NCBI RefSeq assembly: GCF_004214895.1
Contig: NZ_CP035952.1
Location: 4,288,501 to 4,352,500, forward strand
DNA length: 64,000 bases
Direction: 5' to 3'
DNA from: Pseudomonas tructae
GTDB taxonomy: Bacteria; Pseudomonadota; Gammaproteobacteria; Pseudomonadales; Pseudomonadaceae
Shown here one piece after another: positions 59,501-64,000 of this stretch (position 1 is its first letter; every line of letters begins with the position of its first letter). Under the pieces are notes generated by a model. That model was not told where the DNA came from, made no database searches, and saw nothing but the letters and a program-made list of their open reading frames with translations. The position numbers and the translations under genes are program-made.

Positions 59501-59726
59501 GCTTGAAGCAGAGGCCAGTGCGCTGACCAGCAACGGTCGCGCACCGAACGATCCACGTGAAGTACGCCGTCGCAAGCGTGAAGCCGAAGCTGCCGCAGCC
59601 GCCGCTGCAGTGGCCGCCGCCGACGCTAGCGCTGCTGTAGTCGCTGAAGAAGCGCCTGCTGCACCGGCCGAAGAAGGGGTCGAGGAAAAACTGGAAACCG
59701 CAGAAGAGCATAAACCGCTCGTCTGA
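56583..59726 (+). CDS. rne: Ribonuclease E
   Basis: Main endoribonuclease and degradosome scaffold. It has 1047 residues from ATG 56583 ([13 protein letters not shown]). The catalytic half holds an S1 domain (about 35-125), the magnesium aspartates D300 in '[10 protein letters not shown]' and its partner in 'IVIDFIDM', and the zinc link CPRC at 401-404. The scaffold half has an amphipathic membrane-binding segment '[16 protein letters not shown]' (about 554-570), REER/PREER repeats (about 615-740), an Arg-rich block (about 770-790), an acidic Val/Ala/Pro-rich stretch, and '[17 protein letters not shown]' near the end. The N-terminal half is highly conserved. Confidence 0.97.
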   Translation: MKRMLINATQPEELRVALVDGQRLYDLDIESGAREQKKANIYKGRITRIEPSLEAAFVDFGSERHGFLPLKEISREYFKKSPEGRVNIKDVLSEGQEVIVQVEKEERGNKGAALTTFISLAGRYLVLMPNNPRAGGISRRIEGEERNELREALNGLVAPADMGLIVRTAGLGRSSEEMQWDLDYLLQLWTAIKEASLDRAAPFLIYQESNVIIRAIRDYLRQDIGEVLIDSIDAQEEALTFIRQVMPQYASKIKLYEDSVPLFNRFQIESQIETAFQRVVDLPSGGSIVIDPTEALVSIDINSARATKGSDIEETALQTNLEAAEEIARQLRLRDIGGLIVIDFIDMTPAKNQRAVEEKVRECLEADRARVQVGRISRFGLLEMSRQRLRPSLGESSGIVCPRCSGTGIIRDVESLSLAILRLIEEEALKDRTAEVRAQVPIPVAAFLLNEKRNSITKIELRTRARIVILPNDHLETPHFEVQRLRDDSPEAMSSQSSYEIAAAETEEAQPTAATRTLVRQEAAVKTAPARANAPVPSEAAAPVAAPAQHTPEPSLFKGLVKSLVSLFAGKEEPVAAAPVVAEKPASERPQRNEERRNGRQQSRNRNGRREEDRKPREERAERAPREERQPREAREEAPVREERAPRQPREERQPRAPREERRSREDRPVRELREPLDAAAPTVREERPERAPREERQPREERAPREERAPREERAPREERAPREERQPRPPREERQPRPAEQAAEVAEEELPNEELLQDDNQEGTEGERPRRRSRGQRRRSNRRERQRDANGNLVEGSEDGSEEQPQATELGADLAAGLTVTAAVATSNISAAAEAQANQQAELATVTVEEQAVAEVAATETVVVEAVQPVVETPEVAEAAEAVQVVEVAVEPVIEQPFIAPVEVPVEASIAPAIEAPVVAVPTEVLEPVAAVEPAPEVQAPVAVEPVVVAEAVEAPAPVIEPAPAEEPAPALEAEASALTSNGRAPNDPREVRRRKREAEAAAAAAAVAAADASAAVVAEEAPAAPAEEGVEEKLETAEEHKPLV
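58430..58800 (+). repeat. In-frame PREER-coding repeats in rne
   Basis: Short degenerate repeats based on ccacgtgaagagcgtg encode P-R-E-E-R units, densest at 58670-58795 where five or more lie in tandem. They code for the Arg/Glu-rich RNA- and partner-binding part of RNase E. Such repeats change length readily. Confidence 0.9.
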
Positions 59727-59738
59727 TCATCCAGGCTG

Positions 59739-59775
59739 AAAAAAAGCCCCGCCAGGTAACTGGCGGGGCTTTTTT
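59739..59775. terminator. Bidirectional terminator between rne and murB
   Basis: A-run, AGCCCCGCCA, a 6-nt loop, TGGCGGGGCT and a T-run form a strong terminator in both directions. Confidence 0.93.
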
Positions 59776-59788
59776 ATTGCCTGTGGGC

Positions 59789-60808
59789 TCAGTACAGATT
59801 CGGCTCCATCTCCAGTTCAACCCCGAAGCGCTCGAGGATATCGGCCTGGATCTTCTGCGCCAGTTGATGCAACTGCACACCGGTCGCCTGGCCATAATTG
59901 ACCAGCACCAGCGACTGCAAACGATGCACCCCGGCATCGCCTTCGCGATGCCCCTTCCAGCCCGCCTGCTCGATCAACCAGCCGGCAGCCAGCTTATACT
60001 GGCCATCAGCCTGTGGATAAGCCACCAGCCCTGGGTGCTGCAAACGGATCTTGTCGGCAAGCACTGCTGCCACCACCGGGTTCTTGAAGAAACTCCCGGC
60101 ATTACCCAGCTCGATGGGATCAGGCAGTTTTTCCCGACGGATACTGCAAATCGCATCACTGACATTCTGCGCAGTCGGCTGGTCGACACCTTGCTCGCTC
60201 AAACGCTGACGCACTGGGCCATAATCCAGGTGCGCATGCATCATCCGGCTCAAGGCAAAGCGCACGCGCAGGATCAACCAGCGCCCAGGATTACGCTTGA
60301 ACAGGCTGTCACGGTAAGCAAAGCCACATTCTTCCAGACTGAAGTCACGCAACTCGCCGGTCTGGCGGTCCAGCGCAGTGAGGCCGACAAATACGTCCTT
60401 GATCTCGACGCCGTAAGCGCCAATGTTCTGCATCGGTGCAGCACCGACCGTACCCGGGATCAAGCTGAGGTTCTCAAGCCCAGCCAAGCCCTGGGACAGG
60501 CTCCATTGCACGAACGGATGCCAGGGTTCGCCCGCTTCGGCCTCGACCACCACTCGCTCACCGTCATCAGACAGGATGCGCAGGCCACGGCTGGCCATGC
60601 GCAGTACCAGTGACTGAACATCGGCAGTCAGCAACAAGTTGCTGCCACCGCCTATCACCAGCACCGGCACGTCCTGCCCAGCCGCCTGGGCCAGAGCCTG
60701 GCGTACCTCATCGTCGTTGTGGGCTTCGGTGAAAAACCGGGCCTTAACGTCGATACCAAACGTGTTGTACGGCTTGAGCGATACCTGTTGTTGCCACTGC
60801 CCGCTCAT
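59789..60808 (-). CDS. murB: UDP-N-acetylenolpyruvoylglucosamine reductase MurB
   Basis: Reduces UDP-GlcNAc-enolpyruvate to UDP-MurNAc. The 339-residue FAD protein has 'VLVIGGGSNLLL', 'GTVGAAPMQNIGAYGVEI', 'YRDSLFK' with the catalytic Ser region, and 'NAGSFFKNPVV'. Length and 'YRDSLF' mark the type I (E. coli-like) enzyme. It overlaps the phosphatase gene by four bases. Confidence 0.96.
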   Translation of the reverse strand: MSGQWQQQVSLKPYNTFGIDVKARFFTEAHNDDEVRQALAQAAGQDVPVLVIGGGSNLLLTADVQSLVLRMASRGLRILSDDGERVVVEAEAGEPWHPFVQWSLSQGLAGLENLSLIPGTVGAAPMQNIGAYGVEIKDVFVGLTALDRQTGELRDFSLEECGFAYRDSLFKRNPGRWLILRVRFALSRMMHAHLDYGPVRQRLSEQGVDQPTAQNVSDAICSIRREKLPDPIELGNAGSFFKNPVVAAVLADKIRLQHPGLVAYPQADGQYKLAAGWLIEQAGWKGHREGDAGVHRLQSLVLVNYGQATGVQLHQLAQKIQADILERFGVELEMEPNLY

Positions 60809-61269
60809 AGACGGCCCTTGAGTTCGATGACCAAATGCTTGCAGGCGACTTCAATCAGGTCGAGGACCTCTTCGAAATCCTGCTCGGCGCCATAGTAAGG
60901 ATCCGGCACCTCATCCAGTGCACCGTCATAGCGGCGCAGGAACAGGTCCAGCTCGGCTTTGGCCGTGGCGGGGCGCATGGCCTGCAAATGGCCAAGATTA
61001 CTCTTGTCCATGGCCAGGATCAGATCGTAGTCGTTGAAGTGCGCAGCCTTGAGCTGCTGCGCACGCTGCTGCGACAAATCATAGCCACGCATGCGTGCGG
61101 TGCGGCAGGTACGGATATCGGGCTGCTTGCCGACATGCCAGTCACCGGTACCGGCCGACGCCACTTCAATCCGCTCGCCCAAACCTTGCGCCTGCAATTG
61201 CTGACGCAGTACGCCCTCGGCGGTGGGCGAACGGCAGATATTGCCAAGGCACACGAACAGAACCCGCAT
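60805..61269 (-). CDS. Low-molecular-weight protein-tyrosine phosphatase
   Basis: The 154-residue protein has the P-loop 'VCLGNICRSP' (C7-x5-R13) at the N-terminus and the general acid Asp in 'VPDPYYG' near 117. No tyrosine kinase (Wzc-like) or polysaccharide gene is nearby, so the target is unknown. It shares one base with the kdsB stop. Confidence 0.93.
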   Translation of the reverse strand: MRVLFVCLGNICRSPTAEGVLRQQLQAQGLGERIEVASAGTGDWHVGKQPDIRTCRTARMRGYDLSQQRAQQLKAAHFNDYDLILAMDKSNLGHLQAMRPATAKAELDLFLRRYDGALDEVPDPYYGAEQDFEEVLDLIEVACKHLVIELKGRL

Positions 61270-62033
61270 CAGGCCTCCAGCAAGCGCCGAACGCGCTCCA
61301 GGTCTTCAGGAGTGTCGACGCCTACGGGTGGCGGATCGATGGCATCGGCAACGTGAATACGCACACCATGCCAAAGCGCCCGCAACTGCTCCAGCGACTC
61401 GGTCTTCTCCAGCCAGCACGGCCCCCAGGCGACGAAGTCCTGCAGGAAGCCGGCGCGGTAGGCGTACATGCCGATGTGACGGCGATACGGCACGCCCTGC
61501 GGCATCTGTTCACGACTCTGGGCAAAGGCGTCCCGCGCCCACGGCAACGGTGCCCGGCTGAAGGTCAGGGCCAGGCCGTTGCAATCGCTGACCACCTTGA
61601 CCGCATTGGGGTTGAACAGAGCTTCGACATCGCTGATCGGCTCGGCCAGGGTGGCAATGCCGGCTTCAGGATGGGCCGCCAGGTTAGCCGCCACCTGATC
61701 GATGATCACCGGTGGAATCAGCGGCTCATCACCCTGGACATTGACCACGATGGCATCGGCGGCCAGGCCCAGCTTGGCCGCCACTTCGGCCAGGCGGTCG
61801 GTACCGGAGTCATGGTCTTCGCGGGTCATCAGCACTTCGGCGCCGAAGGCCTCGCAGGCCTTGAGGATATCTGTGTCGTCGGTGGCGATCACCACGCGGC
61901 TGGCGCTGCTCTTGCGGGCCTGCTCCCAGACGTGCTGGATCATCGGCTTGCCGGCAATCAGCAGCAACGGCTTGCCGGGCAAGCGCGTGGAACGCAGGCG
62001 CGCCGGAATCACCACGGTAAAGGCCAGGCTCAT
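61269..62033 (-). CDS. kdsB: CMP-KDO synthetase KdsB
   Basis: Activates KDO with CTP for lipopolysaccharide core. The 254-residue protein has '[22 protein letters not shown]' (nucleotide binding), '[10 protein letters not shown]', '[11 protein letters not shown]' and '[12 protein letters not shown]'. It overlaps the small Trm112-like gene by four bases. Confidence 0.96.
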   Translation of the reverse strand: MSLAFTVVIPARLRSTRLPGKPLLLIAGKPMIQHVWEQARKSSASRVVIATDDTDILKACEAFGAEVLMTREDHDSGTDRLAEVAAKLGLAADAIVVNVQGDEPLIPPVIIDQVAANLAAHPEAGIATLAEPISDVEALFNPNAVKVVSDCNGLALTFSRAPLPWARDAFAQSREQMPQGVPYRRHIGMYAYRAGFLQDFVAWGPCWLEKTESLEQLRALWHGVRIHVADAIDPPPVGVDTPEDLERVRRLLEA

Positions 62034-62215
62034 TTGTCCAGGCGCTCGTCGTCGGTCAGGGTGCGCGCTTCGCTCTCAAGCATGACCGGGATACCGTCAC
62101 GGATCGGGTAGGCGAGGCCCGCGCCCTTGCTGATCAGCTCGGTCTTGTCGGCGCTGAGCTTGAGCGGACCCTTGCAGATCGGGCAAGCGAGGATATCGAG
62201 CAGTTTGGTGTCCAT
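62030..62215 (-). CDS. Trm112-like small zinc-binding protein (YcaR)
   Basis: The 61-residue protein reads '[16 protein letters not shown]' then '[16 protein letters not shown]', the Trm112/DUF343 pattern with one CxxC. AGGAA precedes the ATG. It is always found between lpxK and kdsB in this group. Precise function unproven; relatives activate methyltransferases. Confidence 0.92.
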   Translation of the reverse strand: MDTKLLDILACPICKGPLKLSADKTELISKGAGLAYPIRDGIPVMLESEARTLTDDERLDK

Positions 62216-62253
62216 GGAAATTCCTCAGGCCAGTGGCCGGAAAAAGAAACGAA

Positions 62254-63264
62254 TCAGGAGAGCCGCGACGCGGGCAGCAAGCGGGCGAGCTGTGTGTCGA
62301 ACCAGGCCTGGAAGGCCGGCGAAGGCACAGCATCGACCGCAAGGTACCACCAGTCGTCGGCAGCGAAGGCGCGGCATTTGACCGCGTCCTTCTCGGTCAT
62401 GACCAGGGGCAGCGCAGGGCTGAAGCTCAAGGCCTGGGCGCTGTACTGGGCATGATCGGCAAAAGGGTGTGGCACAGGACGCCAGTTTAGCCCCTGCAAG
62501 GTATTGAAGAAACGTTGCGGGTTGCCAATGCCGGCCACGGCGTGCAGCGCCTGGCCTGGCGCAAAGCGGTCGAGGCCGTGGCGCTCGCCGGTGCGCAGGT
62601 TGACCAGCGCGGCAGGTTGCAGGGCAAAGGCAAACCCGTCTTCGCGGTCCACCGTGGCGCCATTGTAGAGCACCGCATCAACGGCCTGCAGACGCTCGAC
62701 CGGTTCGCGCAGAGGGCCGGCCGGCAGACAGCGGCGGTTGCCCAGCCCCCGGGCGGCATCGATCAGCACCAGCTCCAGATCGCGGGCCAGGCGGTAATGT
62801 TGCATACCGTCGTCGCACAGGATCAGGTCCAGCGCCTCACTGGCCAGCAGCGCCTGCACCGCACGCGAACGGTCGGGGTCGATCATCAGTGGCACGCCGC
62901 TACGCTGGACAATCAGCAAAGGCTCGTCACCCGCTTGCGCCGCGCTCTGCTCGGCACACACGCGCCACGGCAACTGCGGCGGCTTGGCGCCATAACCGCG
63001 ACTGACCACACCGACGCGCAGGCCTTGCTGGCGGCAATGCTCGATCATCCAGAGGATCATCGGCGTCTTGCCGGTACCGCCAACCGTGATGTTACCCACC
63101 ACGATCACCGGCACCGGGGCGCGGTAGCTGGGGCTTTCACCACTGAGAAAGCGCGCGCGCTTGCCCTGCACTACTTGACGATACAGGGCTTCGAGCGGAC
63201 GCAGCAGCGCCAGCGCCGGATGCCCCGCGTACCAGGCCGCGAGCAAACGGTCGGCAAGGGCCAT
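62254..63264 (-). CDS. lpxK: Tetraacyldisaccharide 4'-kinase LpxK
   Basis: Phosphorylates the lipid A precursor at 4', at the inner membrane. The 336-residue protein has an N-terminal hydrophobic start, Walker A '[14 protein letters not shown]' (about 57-70), '[11 protein letters not shown]' and '[20 protein letters not shown]' with the catalytic Asp/His pair. Overlaps exbD by one base. Confidence 0.95.
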   Translation of the reverse strand: MALADRLLAAWYAGHPALALLRPLEALYRQVVQGKRARFLSGESPSYRAPVPVIVVGNITVGGTGKTPMILWMIEHCRQQGLRVGVVSRGYGAKPPQLPWRVCAEQSAAQAGDEPLLIVQRSGVPLMIDPDRSRAVQALLASEALDLILCDDGMQHYRLARDLELVLIDAARGLGNRRCLPAGPLREPVERLQAVDAVLYNGATVDREDGFAFALQPAALVNLRTGERHGLDRFAPGQALHAVAGIGNPQRFFNTLQGLNWRPVPHPFADHAQYSAQALSFSPALPLVMTEKDAVKCRAFAADDWWYLAVDAVPSPAFQAWFDTQLARLLPASRLS

Positions 63265-63695
63265 CAGGGCGTCCCCTGAGCCGCCTCGACGGTGGTCATG
63301 CGCAACTGGCTGAAACCGAGCTTGCCGGCCGCATCCATGGCAGTCACCACCGCCTGATGCGGGGTCTTGCCGTCGGCGCTGATCGACAACGGCAGTTTGG
63401 TATCACCTGCAGATTCCTGCTGCAGGGCTTCACTCAGGGTCGCCAGATCGCTCTTGGGCAACAGGTGGTTGTTCACCGAGTAGACACCGTCAGCGCTGAT
63501 GGTGATATCCAGTTGCTTGAGTTCCGAATCCGGTGCCGGCGCGCCGCTTACCGATTCCGGCAACTCGACGCGCAACTGGGTCTCGCGAGTGAAGGTGGTG
63601 GTGACCACGAAGAACAGCAGCAGGATGAACACCACATCGATCAACGAGGCCAGGTTGATGTCCACGGTCTCCCGTGCCTTGCGTCGAAACTTCAC
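63264..63695 (-). CDS. exbD: ExbD/TolR family proton-channel protein
   Basis: The 143-residue inner-membrane protein has one N-terminal helix (about 16-36) with the essential Asp in '[16 protein letters not shown]' and a periplasmic domain. It pairs with the overlapping ExbB gene. The location upstream of lpxK is conserved in pseudomonads. The TonB partner it powers is not in the window. Confidence 0.92.
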   Translation of the reverse strand: MKFRRKARETVDINLASLIDVVFILLLFFVVTTTFTRETQLRVELPESVSGAPAPDSELKQLDITISADGVYSVNNHLLPKSDLATLSEALQQESAGDTKLPLSISADGKTPHQAVVTAMDAAGKLGFSQLRMTTVEAAQGTP

Positions 63696-64000
63696 GCCTT
63701 GACCTCGCTGAGATCGACATCACGATCGCCCTGCACCACTTCGACCAGCTTGATCGCCTCCTGCTCCATGCCGACCACCAGTTCATCGATGCGGCGCTGC
63801 AGGAAACGGTGGAAGAACACCGACGGGATACCCACCATCAGGCCCGCTGCCGTGGTAATCAGCGCCTTGGAGATACCGCCGGCCAGCACTGCGGCATTGG
63901 TGGTCATACCGGTGCCCATGAAGGCACTGAAGATGTCGATCATGCCCAGCACGGTGCCGAGCAGGCCGAGCAGCGGCGCCATGGCAGCGATGGTGCCCAG
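63692..64000 (-). CDS. exbB: ExbB/TolQ/MotA family protein, partial (N-terminus off the window)
   Basis: The last 102 codons are present, running off the right edge. They read 'GTIAAMAPLLGLLGTVLGMIDIF', then 'GGISKALITTAAGLMVGIPSVFFHRFL', the two conserved membrane helices of MotA/TolQ/ExbB proteins. The stop overlaps the exbD start by four bases. Confidence 0.92.
   Translation of the reverse strand: MGTIAAMAPLLGLLGTVLGMIDIFSAFMGTGMTTNAAVLAGGISKALITTAAGLMVGIPSVFFHRFLQRRIDELVVGMEQEAIKLVEVVQGDRDVDLSEVKA

Noticed and set aside
56124..59711. A 1195-codon open frame antisense to rne
   Set aside because: It mirrors rne codon by codon; its Phe/Ala/Arg/Thr/Leu runs are the complement of the PREER and Ala/Glu/Val repeats. 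No ribosome site and no family resemblance.

Overview
The window is a stretch of Pseudomonas chromosome, most like the P. putida/P. fluorescens side of the genus. The evidence is the GC-rich codon use, the gene order (fimV-truA-trpF-accD-folC-dedD-cvpA-purF-metZ; leuC-leuD-leuB-asd; fabD-fabG-acpP-fabF; rne-murB), and eight loci carrying the P. putida-type REP repeat with the core gcggggcaagcccgctcc. Almost everything is housekeeping. I see no prophage, IS element, CRISPR array or toxin/defence cluster.

Layout. 1-1322: partial SDR gene, three tRNA-Asp genes and tRNA-Val, all minus. 1323-13000: minus-strand block for an SDR, methionine (metZ), purine (purF), folate (folC), fatty acid (accD) and tryptophan (trpF) enzymes, truA and the cell-pole protein FimV. 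13067-19526: minus-strand aspartate/leucine block (a pseudo-Asd paralogue, asd, leuB, a methyltransferase, leuD, leuC), with a divergent LysR gene at 19658. 20604-27508: a five-PAS GGDEF/EAL protein, ibpA with an RNA thermometer, dusC, a thioesterase, an alpha/beta hydrolase and a TetR regulator. 27684-29902: a doubled tRNA-Glu/tRNA-Ala array behind gltX. 30047-36372: an HlyD/DHA2 efflux pair, LexA-controlled uvrB, an aromatic aminotransferase and tRNA-Asn. 36429-41977: methyltransferase, cupin, DUF1285, DUF4823 lipoprotein, a MoaA homologue, TetR and a class V aminotransferase. 41978-42726: a non-coding stretch with a strong RgsA/P16 sRNA candidate and a 65-bp inverted repeat. 42727-52491: tatD-holB-tmk-mltG-pabC-fabF-acpP-fabG-fabD-plsX-rpmF-yceD, all minus. 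52587-55837: maf (plus), then sppA, a HAD phosphatase and rluC (minus). 55838-59726: the long rne leader and rne. 59789-64000: murB, a tyrosine phosphatase, kdsB, a Trm112-like gene, lpxK, exbD and partial exbB (minus).

The parts worth attention are mostly regulatory and structural. They are: an RgsA-like sRNA with C6 loops next to tatD; a ROSE-like thermometer and sigma-32 promoter at ibpA; a LexA box at uvrB; a possibly leaderless yceD mRNA; hairpins in the 745-bp rne leader; duplicated tRNA units; a catalytically dead-looking Asd paralogue; absence of pilZ between holB and tatD; and the likely fusion point of two chromosome blocks at tRNA-Asn. I found no convincing wholly new multi-gene system.
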